Assembly (NCBI RefSeq): GCF_016522535.1
Contig: NZ_JAEHOI010000004.1
Location: 62,001 to 126,000, forward strand
DNA: 64,000 bases
Origin: Leucobacter edaphi
Lineage (GTDB): Bacteria > Actinomycetota > Actinomycetes > Actinomycetales > Microbacteriaceae
Reading direction: 5' to 3'
The notes beneath the pieces were generated by a model. That model was not told the origin of the DNA, ran no database searches, and saw only the letters and a list, made by a program, of their open reading frames with translations. The position numbers were made by a program, and so were the translations under genes. Position 1 is the stretch's first letter. Each line of letters opens with the position of its first letter. Shown one piece after another: positions 45,403 through 55,834 of the stretch.

Positions 45403-46328
45403 GCGAGCACCGCCTCTCCGCCGCGGCCGCGCAACCAGGCGGCTCCGTCCATCGCTGCTTTCCCCGCGGGCTGCACGCGCGCGAGTTCGAGGGCGCCCCC
45501 GTCGAGGAACAGGATCGCGCGCCCCGCGACGATCCGCGCGGTTCCCACGGCGGGAATCGGATCCTGATCCCCCATCTGATCGGGGACTCTCGTGATCTCG
45601 TGCAGCTTCAGGGGCTGCCCATCGTGCAGGGCGAACGCCCCGGGCTCCGGGGTGACCCCCGCCCAGTGCGCAAGCACCTCGCCGGCCGGGCGGCTGAGAT
45701 CCAGCGCGCCGTCCTCGCGGCTCAGCTTGTGCGCGTAGCTCGGCTCCCCCACCTGCGGTTCTCCCGCGGCGGGATCCTCCTCGAGGAGTTCGACGGCCGC
45801 GAGCACCGCTGCCGTTCCCGACTCCGCGAGCTCGGTCAGCGCTCGGCCGGCCGCTGTTCCCTCGGGGAACACGGTCGCGGAGCGGGTGAGCACGTCACCG
45901 GCGTCGAGCTCGGCAACGAGCCGGAACACCGTCACCCCGACCTCCTGCTCACCGGCTTGCAGGGCGCGCTGCACGGGTGCAGCACCACGCCAGCGCGGAA
46001 GCTCCGAGAAGTGGAGGTTGATCCAGCCGTGATCCGGAAGCGAGAGCAGCGGCTCGCGGACGAGCCCACCGTACGCGACGATCACGCCGAGTTCCGCGCC
46101 GCGCTGCTCCGCCCACGCGGTCGCGGCGTCGTCGAGCCGGTTCGCCTTCAGCACCGGCAAGCCGAGCTCGTCGGCGGCCTGCGCGACGGGCGAGGGCGTG
46201 AGCACGCGCTTCCGACCGAGCGGGGCGTCCTCGCGGGTGATCGCCCCGACCACGTCGTGTCCGGCGGCGGCGAGCGCGCGCAGGCTCGGGACGGCGAATT
46301 CCGGGGTTCCGGCGAAGAGAATCCTCAT
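45399..46328 (-). CDS. fmt: Methionyl-tRNA formyltransferase
   Basis: Fmt formylates initiator Met-tRNA. The 309-residue protein starts MRILFAGTPEFAVPSLRAL and has INLHFSELPRWRGAAPVQ with catalytic Asn and His, the Asp in ELDAGDVL, and the C-terminal tRNA-binding barrel (KLSREDGALDLSRPA). A longer frame extends to 47042 but is a shadow of trpB2. It is divergent from the trpB2 leader. Confidence 0.96.
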   Translation of the reverse strand: MRILFAGTPEFAVPSLRALAAAGHDVVGAITREDAPLGRKRVLTPSPVAQAADELGLPVLKANRLDDAATAWAEQRGAELGVIVAYGGLVREPLLSLPDHGWINLHFSELPRWRGAAPVQRALQAGEQEVGVTVFRLVAELDAGDVLTRSATVFPEGTAAGRALTELAESGTAAVLAAVELLEEDPAAGEPQVGEPSYAHKLSREDGALDLSRPAGEVLAHWAGVTPEPGAFALHDGQPLKLHEITRVPDQMGDQDPIPAVGTARIVAGRAILFLDGGALELARVQPAGKAAMDGAAWLRGRGGEAVLA

Positions 46329-46335
46329 CCCCCCA

Positions 46336-46405
46336 TTCTCGCAGGTGAGCGGGCTCGCCTCTCGCAAGTGGGCGGTCGCGACTCTCGCAGGTGAGCGGGC
46401 CCGCA
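46336..46405. repeat. Three ~23-bp direct repeats upstream of trpL
   Basis: TCTCGCAGGTGAGCGGGCTCGCC at about 46337, a variant with AAGTGGGCGGTCGC at about 46360, and CTCTCGCAGGTGAGCGGGCCCGC at about 46382 lie head to tail between the fmt start and the trpL promoter. The first and third share CTCGCAGGTGAGCGGGC exactly. The spacing would place a binding protein on one face roughly every two helical turns. Confidence 0.6.
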
Positions 46406-46413
46406 AGACGCAG

Positions 46414-46442
46414 TGCGGATTTCGCTCCGGTCGGTGTAGGAT
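46414..46442 (+). promoter_or_regulatory. Promoter of trpL-trpB2
   Basis: TAGGAT (46437-46442) is a good -10. The -35 region 17 bp upstream, TGCGGA (46414-46419), is weak. The expected +1 is 46449, the A of the leader peptide ATG. Confidence 0.6.
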
Positions 46443-46448
46443 CGCACC

Positions 46449-46481
46449 ATGCATACAGCGAATCAGTGGTGGACCGCCTGA
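46449..46481 (+). CDS. trpL: Trp leader peptide MHTANQWWTA
   Basis: An 11-codon ORF (with stop) encodes MHTANQWWTA with two adjacent Trp codons, the classic sensor for charged tRNA-Trp. The Trp codons touch the first arm (GACCGCC) of a set of alternative hairpins. Its ATG coincides with the predicted transcription start, so it would be read as a leaderless ORF. Confidence 0.9.
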   Translation: MHTANQWWTA

Positions 46482-46544
46482 CGGCGGTCTCCTCGTTCGT
46501 ACCCGAATGCATCCCGACACCGCCTCCTCGCAGGCGGTGTTTTT
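46472..46544 (+). promoter_or_regulatory. Trp attenuator (1:2, 2:3, 3:4 hairpins, terminator)
   Basis: Segment 1 GACCGCC (46472-46478) pairs with 2 GGCGGTC (46483-46489). Segment 3 ACACCGCC (46517-46524) pairs with 4 GGCGGTGT (46533-46540), a perfect 8-bp stem running into TTTTT, an intrinsic terminator. Segments 2 and 3 can pair instead (GGCGGT/ACCGCC), the antiterminator. A ribosome stalled at the Trp codons covers segment 1 and favours 2:3, so trpB2 is expressed when Trp is short. Confidence 0.92.
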
Positions 46545-46583
46545 CGTCTCCGAGTGGCGCAATGAAGCAAAGGATCCACCACC

Positions 46584-47795
46584 ATGACCATCACCGACGC
46601 CCCCTCCGTGTACCGCGCCGACGAGAGCGGCCACTTCGGCGAGTTCGGCGGCGCCGAACTTCCGCCGTTCCTCGTGGAGCCGATCGCCGAGGTCGCCCGC
46701 GCCTACGAGGAGGCCTCGCAGGATCCCGAGTTCCAGGCGCAGCTGCAGGCGCTCCTCGCCCGCTACGTTGGCCGCCCCTCGCTGCTCTACTTCGCCGAGA
46801 ACCTGACGAACGAGCTCGGCGGCGCGAAGATCTATCTGAAGCGCGAGGACCTCAACCACACGGGCGCGCACAAGATCAACCACTGCCTCGGCGAGGCACT
46901 GCTCGCGAAGCGCATGGGTAAGACGAAGGTGATCGCGGAGACCGGCGCCGGGCAGCACGGCGTCGCCCTCGCCACGGCCGCCGCCCTCGTCGGCCTCGAG
47001 TGCGAGATCCACATGGGTGCCGTCGACATCGAGAAGCAGCACCCCAACGTGGTGCGCATGCAGCTGCTCGGCGCGAAGGTCGTCTCCGTCGAGGAGGGCG
47101 GTCGCACGCTCAAGGAGGCCGTCGACTCGGCGTTCGGCGTCTACGCTTCAGCGCCCGACGAGTACTTCTTCGCGATCGGATCGGTGGTCGGACCGCACCC
47201 GTACCCGTCGATGGTGCGCGACTTCCAGTCCGTCGTGGGCCGCGAGGCGCGCGCGCAGATCCTCGAGGCGGAGGGCAAGCTGCCCGACGTGCTCGTTGCT
47301 GCGGTCGGCGGCGGTTCCAACGCGATGGGTCTGTTCGACGCGTTCCTCGAGGACGAATCGGTGCGGATCGTCGGCGTCGAGCCGTCGGGCGAAGGGCTCG
47401 AGGGCGACCGGCACGCCGCGACCATGACCCTCGGGACTCCCGGCATGCTGCACGGCATGAAGACGAAGGTGCTGCAGGACGAGAACGGCGAACCGTCGCC
47501 CGTGCACTCGATCGCCTCCGGAATCGACTACCCGGGCGTCGGCCCGCAGCACGCGCACCTCGAGCAGATCGGCCGCGTCGAGTACGTGACCGCCTCGGAC
47601 GCCGAGACGCTCGACGCATTCCAGCTGCTCACCCGCAAGGAGGGCATCATCCCCGCACTCGAGTCCTCGCACGCGCTCGCGCACGTGATCAAGCTCGCCC
47701 CCACGCTGCCGAAGGACGCGATCATCATCGCGAACCTCTCGGGACGTGGCGACAAGGACGTCGACTTCGTGGCGGAGCGGATCGGGGTCGCGTAA
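46584..47795 (+). CDS. trpB: Second tryptophan synthase beta chain, stand-alone
   Basis: The 403-residue protein keeps every catalytic element of TrpB: cofactor Lys in [19 protein letters not shown], phosphate loop [16 protein letters not shown] at the C-terminus. In place of the GGRYMPE segment of the operon copy it has [13 protein letters not shown]. No trpA is next to it. ATG 46584 follows AAAGGA by nine bases. The Trp attenuator upstream shows it serves Trp supply; making Trp from free indole and serine is my inference. The two copies are clearly diverged, not a recent duplication. Confidence 0.93.
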   Translation: MTITDAPSVYRADESGHFGEFGGAELPPFLVEPIAEVARAYEEASQDPEFQAQLQALLARYVGRPSLLYFAENLTNELGGAKIYLKREDLNHTGAHKINHCLGEALLAKRMGKTKVIAETGAGQHGVALATAAALVGLECEIHMGAVDIEKQHPNVVRMQLLGAKVVSVEEGGRTLKEAVDSAFGVYASAPDEYFFAIGSVVGPHPYPSMVRDFQSVVGREARAQILEAEGKLPDVLVAAVGGGSNAMGLFDAFLEDESVRIVGVEPSGEGLEGDRHAATMTLGTPGMLHGMKTKVLQDENGEPSPVHSIASGIDYPGVGPQHAHLEQIGRVEYVTASDAETLDAFQLLTRKEGIIPALESSHALAHVIKLAPTLPKDAIIIANLSGRGDKDVDFVAERIGVA

Positions 47796-47835
47796 CTCCC
47801 CGCGTGCTTCGCCGATCGGGGATCGGATCGGGATC

Positions 47836-47872
47836 GGGGCCGGCACCACCGCAGAGGCGGGGTGCCGGCCCC
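47836..47872. terminator. Terminator hairpin between trpB2 and priA
   Basis: GGGGCCGGCACC and GGTGCCGGCCCC form a perfect 12-bp stem with a 13-base loop, 40 bp after the trpB2 stop; no T-run. It can serve both convergent transcripts. Confidence 0.75.
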
Positions 47873-47928
47873 TGCCGTCCCCGGTGGAACGCCTGCCCGT
47901 CGCCGCGAGACTGCCCGACGAGGCGAGG

Positions 47929-50049
47929 CTACGAGTCGAACACCCCGCGGTCGTCGAAGCGGAGGCGGAGCGCCTCGGGCCTGGCGCGGCCGGGCGCGCG
48001 TCCGCGCGTGCGCGAGGAGGAGCCGGCGGCGTCGGCGACGAGCGCGCCGCGGAGGCGGCTCGCGACCTCGGCGCCGCGGCCGTAGTCGAAGCGGACGATC
48101 GCGCGCACGAGGCCGTGCGGGGTCTTGTTCGGGCCCCCGGCCGGGATACCGGTGGGGCCGAGGTGGTCGACGCCCGGGATCTCGGCGATGGTCTTGAGCG
48201 CGCGCTCAACCTCGTCGGGGCCGCCGCTGACGCTCGCGACGCGCACGGCGGGCGGGTAGCGGAGGGCGTGCCGGTCGGCGAGTTCGCCCCGCAACCACTC
48301 CTCGGTGCGGCCCGTGACGAACGCGCGCACGACGGGGCCGCCGCCCGATGCCATCAGGCAGATTCCGTCGGCTGCAGTGAGCGCGGCGGCGTTCTCCCAC
48401 CATCGCAAGCAGTCCTCGCTCGCGCGCAGCGTCTCGATGCTGAGCAGGCGTTCCGCGTCGAGCAGTACGACGGCGGCGTAGCCACCGGCGGCGAGCGGCT
48501 CGGCCCCGCGGGTGGCGACGACGAGGGCGGAGCGCCCGTCCACGCGCTCGCGCGGGTGCTCGCCGTCGCTGAGGATCACGCGGACGCCCTGGAACTGCCG
48601 CTCGAACTGCTCGACCGTGCGGCCGGATCCCATGCCGCGCTCCTCGAGCGTGCGGCCGTCGCAGGTGCCGCAGCGCCAGTTCGTGGCGTATTCCCCGCAC
48701 CAGCGGCAGGACGCGCGGCCCACGGTGCGGAAGCCGATCGGGCCTGAGCAGTTGAGGCAGCGTGCGAGGTCGCCGCACTGCCCGCACACGGCGACGGGAG
48801 CGTAGCCGGGTGTGGCGACCTGCACGAGCACGGGGCCGCGCTTGAGGCCCTCGCGGATCGTGCGGGCGGCGAACTCGGGCACGCGGCCGGCGAACGCGTC
48901 GGGCGACATGGACGCGTCGGCGTGCACGATGCGGGCGCGGCGCGGCGGGTTCTCCTGCGCGCGCACGTACCCGATGTCCACGAGCCGCTGCACCTCGGCG
49001 CTGCGGGCGTGGCTCGCGAAGAAGATTCCCGCGCCCGACTGCTCGGACCGCACGAGCGCGGCGTCGCGCGCGTGCACGTACGGGGCGAGCGGCTCGGACA
49101 GCACGGGGTCGCCGTCATCCCACATGAGGATCGCACCGAGCTCGTGGGCCGGGGCGTACACCGCGGAACGGTTGCCGAGGATGATCCGTGGGGTCGGGTC
49201 GAGCGCGCGGAGGAAACCCGCGTAACGCTCGGCGTTCGACTGCCGCGAGTCGACGCGGATCGCGTCCTCGTGCCCGTACGCTTCGAGGGCGTCGCGGAGC
49301 TGGTCCAGATCACGATAGTCGGGCGCCACGAGGATCGCCGAGCGCCCCCTGGCGTGCACGGCGATCGCGAGCCGCGCGAGCTGAGACGCCCAACCCCCGA
49401 CCCACTCCCCCGTGTGCAGGCGCTCGGGCCCGTGCGACGCGGTGAGCGCGAGACGGGAGCCGTCGGTGAGCACGGCGGCGACGCGCGACTCCGGACTGCC
49501 CTCCGGGGCTCCGATTCCGGGGCCTGCGGCACCTGCCTCAGACTCAGCTCCGGCGTCCGGGCCCTGATCGGCGCGGGAATCCTGATCGCCGGCACCGGCG
49601 GGATCAGCCGTTTCTTCGCCGAGGATCTCGGCCTCCGCGGCCTCCTCGGCGGCCGCGGCGAGGTGCTGCTTCTCGACGCGCACCTGCCGGGTGGGGATCG
49701 CGAGCCGCAGGATGTCGCCGGCAGAACCGCCCGCGCGGTCGGAGACGGCGCGGGCGAGCAGCCACACCTCGGGATTCAGCACCGGGACCGGCCCGACGAT
49801 GTCGGCGATCGGGGCGAGTTCTCCGCCGAATTCGCTGCGATCAGCGAATCCAACGATGTAGCCGAAGCTCTTCCGCTCGCGGGAGCGGAACGGAACGCGC
49901 ACGCGCTGCCCCACGAGCAGCTCGTCGGCGAGCTCGGCGGGAACGGCGTAGTCGAAGAGGTGGTCGAGCTGCGGCAGCGCCGAGTCGAGGAGGACGCGCG
50001 CGACCGGCCGGCCCTGCGCGCCCTCCGCGACGTCGATCGCGGTCGCCAC
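47929..50049 (-). CDS. priA: PriA-like primosomal protein N', helicase motifs degenerate
   Basis: The 706-residue protein has the PriA N-terminal 3'-DNA-binding domain (ARVLLDSALPQLDHLFDYAVP, VRVPFRSRERKSFGYIVG), an acidic Ala/Glu insert (about 135-190) and two Zn-binding clusters near 420-460 (CGQCGDLARCLNC, CRWCGEYATNWRCGTC). The Walker A GxGKT motif is missing (GEWVGGWASQLARL) and the DEEH box reads MWDDGD, so it probably lacks ATPase and helicase activity, as reported for actinobacterial PriA. It would act as a fork-binding platform. It starts 6 bp after metK. Confidence 0.9.
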   Translation of the reverse strand: MATAIDVAEGAQGRPVARVLLDSALPQLDHLFDYAVPAELADELLVGQRVRVPFRSRERKSFGYIVGFADRSEFGGELAPIADIVGPVPVLNPEVWLLARAVSDRAGGSAGDILRLAIPTRQVRVEKQHLAAAAEEAAEAEILGEETADPAGAGDQDSRADQGPDAGAESEAGAAGPGIGAPEGSPESRVAAVLTDGSRLALTASHGPERLHTGEWVGGWASQLARLAIAVHARGRSAILVAPDYRDLDQLRDALEAYGHEDAIRVDSRQSNAERYAGFLRALDPTPRIILGNRSAVYAPAHELGAILMWDDGDPVLSEPLAPYVHARDAALVRSEQSGAGIFFASHARSAEVQRLVDIGYVRAQENPPRRARIVHADASMSPDAFAGRVPEFAARTIREGLKRGPVLVQVATPGYAPVAVCGQCGDLARCLNCSGPIGFRTVGRASCRWCGEYATNWRCGTCDGRTLEERGMGSGRTVEQFERQFQGVRVILSDGEHPRERVDGRSALVVATRGAEPLAAGGYAAVVLLDAERLLSIETLRASEDCLRWWENAAALTAADGICLMASGGGPVVRAFVTGRTEEWLRGELADRHALRYPPAVRVASVSGGPDEVERALKTIAEIPGVDHLGPTGIPAGGPNKTPHGLVRAIVRFDYGRGAEVASRLRGALVADAAGSSSRTRGRAPGRARPEALRLRFDDRGVFDS

Positions 50050-50055
50050 GGCGGG

Positions 50056-51246
50056 CTAGGCGCCCGCGGCGGCCCGCAGCTCCGCCGCGCGCGGGGTCGC
50101 CTCCCAGGTGAACTCGGGCAGCTCGCGGCCGAAGTGGCCGTACGCGCTGGTCTTCGCGTAGATCGGGCGGATCAGCTGGAGGTCGCGGATGATCGCGAGC
50201 GGGCGCAGGTCGAAGACCTCGCGCACTGCGGCCTCGATGCGCTCGCGCGGAACGGTCTCGGTGCCGAAAGTCTCGACGTAGAGGCCCACCGGGTGCGCGC
50301 GGCCGATCGCGTACGCGACCTGGAGTTCCGCGCGCTTGGCGAGGCCCGCGCGCACGACGTGCTTCGCGACCCAGCGCATCGCGTACGCCGCCGAGCGGTC
50401 CACCTTCGAGGGGTCCTTGCCGCTGAACGCGCCACCGCCGTGTCGGCTCGCGCCGCCATAGGTGTCGATGATGATCTTGCGGCCGGTGAGCCCGGCATCG
50501 CCCATGGGCCCGCCGATCACGAACGGACCGGCCGGGTTGATGAAGAGATCGGCGTCGCCGCTTGCGAGCTCGACCCGCTCGAGCACGGGGCGGATGACCT
50601 CGCGCTCGATCGCGGCGCGCAGCGCGGGCTGCGTGAGGTCGGCGCGGTGCTGCGTCGACAGGACGACCGCCTCGACCGACCGCGGCGTATCGCCCTCGTA
50701 GCCGATCGTGACCTGGGTCTTTCCGTCCGGGCGCAGCTCCGGGATAATGCCGGCCTTGCGCACCTCGGTGAGGCGCTCCGCCATGCGGTGCGCGATCCAG
50801 CTCGGCAACGGGTGCAGCTCGGGCGTCTCGTCCGTCGCATAACCGAACATGATGCCCTGATCGCCGGCGCCCTGGCGGCTCAGCTCGTCGTCGAGCGCGC
50901 CCGAGCGCTCCTCGAGCGAGGAATCCACCCCGTCGGCGATGTCCGGCGACTGCTGACCGATCGACACGGACACACCGCACGAGGCCGCGTCAAAACCCAT
51001 GTCCGAGCTCGTGTACCCGATCTCGCGGACCGCCTCGCGCACAATCTGCGGGATCTCGACGTACCCGCTCGTGGAGACCTCGCCCGCGACGTGGACGAGC
51101 CCCGTGGTGACGAGCGTCTCCACGGCGACGCGGGCGCCCGGATCCTGCTGGAGCATCGCGTCAAGGATCGAATCCGAGATCCGATCACAGATCTTGTCGG
51201 GATGCCCCTCGGTGACGGACTCCGAAGTGAACTGGCGCAGCGACAC
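50056..51246 (-). CDS. metK: S-adenosylmethionine synthetase
   Basis: MetK makes SAM from methionine and ATP. From GTG 51246 (TAGGAG upstream) the protein has 396 residues, with [26 protein letters not shown] and [19 protein letters not shown]. The frame extends further upstream but loses the standard start [10 protein letters not shown]. Many relatives have coaBC between rpoZ and metK; here only 129 bp with hairpins lie there. I see no SAM riboswitch in that gap. Confidence 0.97.
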   Translation of the reverse strand: MSLRQFTSESVTEGHPDKICDRISDSILDAMLQQDPGARVAVETLVTTGLVHVAGEVSTSGYVEIPQIVREAVREIGYTSSDMGFDAASCGVSVSIGQQSPDIADGVDSSLEERSGALDDELSRQGAGDQGIMFGYATDETPELHPLPSWIAHRMAERLTEVRKAGIIPELRPDGKTQVTIGYEGDTPRSVEAVVLSTQHRADLTQPALRAAIEREVIRPVLERVELASGDADLFINPAGPFVIGGPMGDAGLTGRKIIIDTYGGASRHGGGAFSGKDPSKVDRSAAYAMRWVAKHVVRAGLAKRAELQVAYAIGRAHPVGLYVETFGTETVPRERIEAAVREVFDLRPLAIIRDLQLIRPIYAKTSAYGHFGRELPEFTWEATPRAAELRAAAGA

Positions 51247-51304
51247 GGTGACTCCTAGGTGCTGGACGAACGGGAGGTCGGGTGCGGGTCGCGGAGACCC
51301 GCCG

Positions 51305-51349
51305 AAAACGCCGGTGGCGTCGGACCCATTCAGGGTATCCGACGCCACC
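51305..51349 (-). terminator. rpoZ terminator
   Basis: Minus strand GGTGGCGTCGGA and TCCGACGCCACC form a 12-bp stem that continues with ACCC/GGGT, then GGCGTTTTC. A second stem GCGGGTC/GACCCGC (51284-51302) stands in the metK leader. Confidence 0.75.
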
Positions 51350-51375
51350 GACACTGCCGCTTGTGCAGCGGAAGA

Positions 51376-51669
51376 TTACGCTTCCTCGTCGACCTCGACC
51401 TCGACGACGAGCTCCTCGCTCGCGCGGGGCTTCATGACGAGCTTGCCCTCGACGATCTCGTGGAGAGCGATCGAGAGCGGCTTATCGTCGACGGACGAAT
51501 CGACCAGCGGGCCGACGTTGTCGAACAGGTTGCCGTCGTGCAGATCGGTGTAGTAATCGTTGATCTGACGGGCGCGCTGCGACGCGAAGACGACCAGGGC
51601 GTACTTCGAATCCACCTTCTCGAGCAGATCGTCGATGGGCGGGTCGATGATGCCGTTGGGGTTGGCCAT
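51376..51669 (-). CDS. rpoZ: RNA polymerase omega subunit
   Basis: Omega helps fold and hold beta-prime in RNA polymerase. The 97-residue protein from ATG 51669 (AGAGGAG upstream) has [20 protein letters not shown] and [12 protein letters not shown], then [13 protein letters not shown], with an acidic Val/Glu tail. A start three codons earlier is possible. gmk, which often precedes it, is not here. Confidence 0.96.
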   Translation of the reverse strand: MANPNGIIDPPIDDLLEKVDSKYALVVFASQRARQINDYYTDLHDGNLFDNVGPLVDSSVDDKPLSIALHEIVEGKLVMKPRASEELVVEVEVDEEA

Positions 51670-51738
51670 GTGCACACTCCTCTTGTTGACCTCACTATCT
51701 TAGCCGAGGTTCCCCTGAAATGCAGACCCGCCGCCGGA

Positions 51739-52386
51739 TCAGCCGAGCAGAGACCGCACCACGACGTGTCCCCGACCACTCGTGAGCCGCGTCCACGTGA
51801 GGGAACGCGTCACGCGAACGGGCTCATCGTCGCCCAGAAACCCCATCGACTCCGCCGCGAAGGCCGCAGCGGCCGGGATCCCCGGGGCGATCTCCGCACC
51901 CCACACCGAGGCGCGCACCTTCAGCACGACGGCCTCGCCCGGATCCGCAGGCAGCGCCTCCGCCACGCGAGTAATCCCCTGCTCGGCGACCGTTCGCAGC
52001 GATCCGGCATCGATCGCCCCCGCGGCCTGCCACTCGGACACGGGCGGCAGCACCCCGGACCAGGCGGCCATCGCGGTCACGTCCGGCACATCGAGGTCGA
52101 GGCCGATGATCCCCATCCGCGCGATCCGATCGAGCAGGGACCGGCCGAGCACGGTCTCGTCGACCGGGGCTTCGGGCGCGGACGCCAGCGCGAACGCGCG
52201 CATCACGAGCACGACCGGCACCGGATCCGTGATCCCGCGCGGGGCCTGCGTGCAGCCGTACACCGCGAGCACGTCGCCGCGGGTGACGATCCGCACCTCC
52301 GGCTCGCCGACCCGTTGCAGACGTTCCAGCAGGATCCGCAGGTCGTCGCGGGTGGCGTGATCGGCGAGGCGCAGGGTTCCAGACAT
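51739..52386 (-). CDS. Uncharacterised 215-residue protein
   Basis: I do not recognise this family. ATG 52386 gives SGTLRLADHATRDDLRILLERLQRV; the protein is soluble, alpha/beta, without signal or membrane helix, and ends with HVVVRSLLG. Frame length and third-position GC bias support coding. It is divergent from tesB, 97 bp apart, and upstream of rpoZ on the same strand. No function is proposed. Confidence 0.78.
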   Translation of the reverse strand: MSGTLRLADHATRDDLRILLERLQRVGEPEVRIVTRGDVLAVYGCTQAPRGITDPVPVVLVMRAFALASAPEAPVDETVLGRSLLDRIARMGIIGLDLDVPDVTAMAAWSGVLPPVSEWQAAGAIDAGSLRTVAEQGITRVAEALPADPGEAVVLKVRASVWGAEIAPGIPAAAAFAAESMGFLGDDEPVRVTRSLTWTRLTSGRGHVVVRSLLG

Positions 52387-52483
52387 CGTCCCCAGCCTAC
52401 CCGCGCGGGACCGCGAAGGCGCGGCCGTACCGGTCATAGACTGGGGTCGACTCACCTGGTTCGACAGCCGAAGCGGAGGACAC

Positions 52484-53353
52484 ATGACCGCCACCCCCGA
52501 CCTGCTCGCGATGCTCTCCGTGCTCGACGCCGGAGCGCGCACCCGGGACGACATCCTCACGGGGCCGGCGATGCCAACGCCGCACGGCCGCTCCTTCGGC
52601 GGGCAGGTGCTCGGTCAGGCGATCGCGGCGGCAGGGACCACGGTCCCCGATGACCGTGACATTCACTCGCTTCACGGCTACTTCCTGCGCCCGGGAAACA
52701 GCGAGGAACGCATGACCTTCGAGGTCGGGCGTCTCCACGACGGCCGCTCCTTCTCGACGCGGCGCGTGCAGGCGTACCAGGACGGGCAGGAGCTGATGTC
52801 CCTCATTGCCTCGTTCCAGGAACCCGACGACGGTTTCGAGCACCAGGAGACGAGGGACCTCAGCGGAATCCCCGACCCGGAGAGCCTGCCGTCCGTGTGG
52901 GAGAAGTACGGCCACCTCGCCGACGGCGGCCGGGCATCGTGGGTGCTGAACCGCCCCTTCGACTTCCGCTACGTCGAGTCGGACATCATCCTCGACGTCG
53001 CCGAGCGCACGAACGCGCAGCGTGTCTGGCTCCGCAGCCGCGACACCTTCGACGCCCCGCAGCTCCTGCAGGCCGCCGCGCTCGGCTTCGCGAGCGACTA
53101 TCTGCTCCTGGAACCCGTTGCCCGCCAGCACGGCGTGCCGTGGGCGACCCCGGGCATGCGCGGGGCGAGCCTCGACCACGCGATGTGGTTCCACCGTCCG
53201 TTCCGGGTCGACGAGTGGCTCCTGTACGAGCTCGAATCGCCGACCTCCCAGGGCGGCCGCGGGCTCGCGACCGGGCGTTTCTACGATGCGGCCGGGAATC
53301 TTGTTGCCTCCGTTGCGCAGGAGAGCATGCTCCGGGTGCCCGGGCGAGCGTAG
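52484..53353 (+). CDS. tesB: Acyl-CoA thioesterase II
   Basis: TesB hydrolyses medium and long acyl-CoA. The 289-residue double-hotdog protein has RSFGGQVLGQAIAAAG, SLHGYFLRPG, catalytic Asp in SLDHAMWFHRPFRVDEW and GRGLATGRFYD. ATG 52484 is behind GGAGGACAC. A second thioesterase gene converges on it from the other strand. Confidence 0.95.
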   Translation: MTATPDLLAMLSVLDAGARTRDDILTGPAMPTPHGRSFGGQVLGQAIAAAGTTVPDDRDIHSLHGYFLRPGNSEERMTFEVGRLHDGRSFSTRRVQAYQDGQELMSLIASFQEPDDGFEHQETRDLSGIPDPESLPSVWEKYGHLADGGRASWVLNRPFDFRYVESDIILDVAERTNAQRVWLRSRDTFDAPQLLQAAALGFASDYLLLEPVARQHGVPWATPGMRGASLDHAMWFHRPFRVDEWLLYELESPTSQGGRGLATGRFYDAAGNLVASVAQESMLRVPGRA

Positions 53354-53359
53354 GGCCCC

Positions 53360-53827
53360 TCAGCCGCGCCGGAACACGATCGGCTCGTCCATCCACTCCG
53401 ACACCGAGGCGCGTCCCTCATCGGAGAGGCGGATCGGCCGCATGGTCGCGCCGTCAACGATCACGATGTGCGACACGGCGCGCGCCACGACCGAGCGCTC
53501 CGGCGCCGCACCGTCGACGATCTCGTAGTGCACCTCAAGGCTCGATCCGCCCAGTTTGCCGATCCACAAGTCCACGGTGATCGGGGCCTCCGAGTATTCG
53601 AGCACGCGCGTGAACTCGATCTGCTGGCTCGCCACCAGCATCTTCGGCCCCTCGGGATCGTCGCCGCGGAAATGCCGCTCCATCCCGGTCTTCTCGCGCC
53701 CGGTCCCGAGCCAGAAGGTGCGCACGCGCGCCTCCTCGAGGAACCGCGCGAAAGCGACGTTGTTGACGTGCCCGTAGGCGTCCTGATCGCCCCAGCGAAG
53801 CTCCATATCGATATGAGTACGCGCCAT
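53360..53827 (-). CDS. 4-hydroxybenzoyl-CoA-type thioesterase
   Basis: The 155-residue single-hotdog protein has MELRWGDQDAYGHVNNVAFARFLEEARVR in two parts around the catalytic WxDxDxxGHVNN signature, like YbgC-type thioesterases. ATG 53827 follows GGAAGGGG. It ends six bases from the tesB stop on the opposite strand. The acyl substrate is not evident. Confidence 0.9.
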   Translation of the reverse strand: MARTHIDMELRWGDQDAYGHVNNVAFARFLEEARVRTFWLGTGREKTGMERHFRGDDPEGPKMLVASQQIEFTRVLEYSEAPITVDLWIGKLGGSSLEVHYEIVDGAAPERSVVARAVSHIVIVDGATMRPIRLSDEGRASVSEWMDEPIVFRRG

Positions 53828-53931
53828 GCGTCGGCCCCTTCCGCGAAGTGCACGGCCGCGGACCGGATCGGTTCCGCGCCGATTCGACCCTACAACCCCG
53901 AAGCGCACATGCGCGCGACGCGCGAAACGAC

Positions 53932-53983
53932 AAAGCCCCCAACGGCGGCGATCCTGATCCGGATCCCGATCCGTCGGGGGCTT
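53932..53983 (-). terminator. ettA terminator
   Basis: Minus strand AAGCCCCC and GGGGGCTTT, extended by ACGG/CCGT, bracket a loop; TTT follows. It lies about 60-110 bp after the ettA stop. Confidence 0.7.
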
Positions 53984-54044
53984 CGGCGCGTTCATGCCCG
54001 GTCAGCGGGGCATTCGCGGCGCAATTCTCGCGAAACTCGCGAAA

Positions 54045-55727
<1,683 letters not shown>

Positions 55728-55834
55728 ATGCTCTGTCGGGCGCACTGGGCGCCCCGAACTCCCTTGAAAAGTCGGTGGGTTGCAATCACCCTCTACTGTA
55801 GCCGTCCGCGGCGATCATGGACCGCCCCGTTCGA

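Noticed and set aside
51247-51375. SAM riboswitch upstream of metK
   Set aside because: The gap holds two simple hairpins but no recognisable SAM-binding core.
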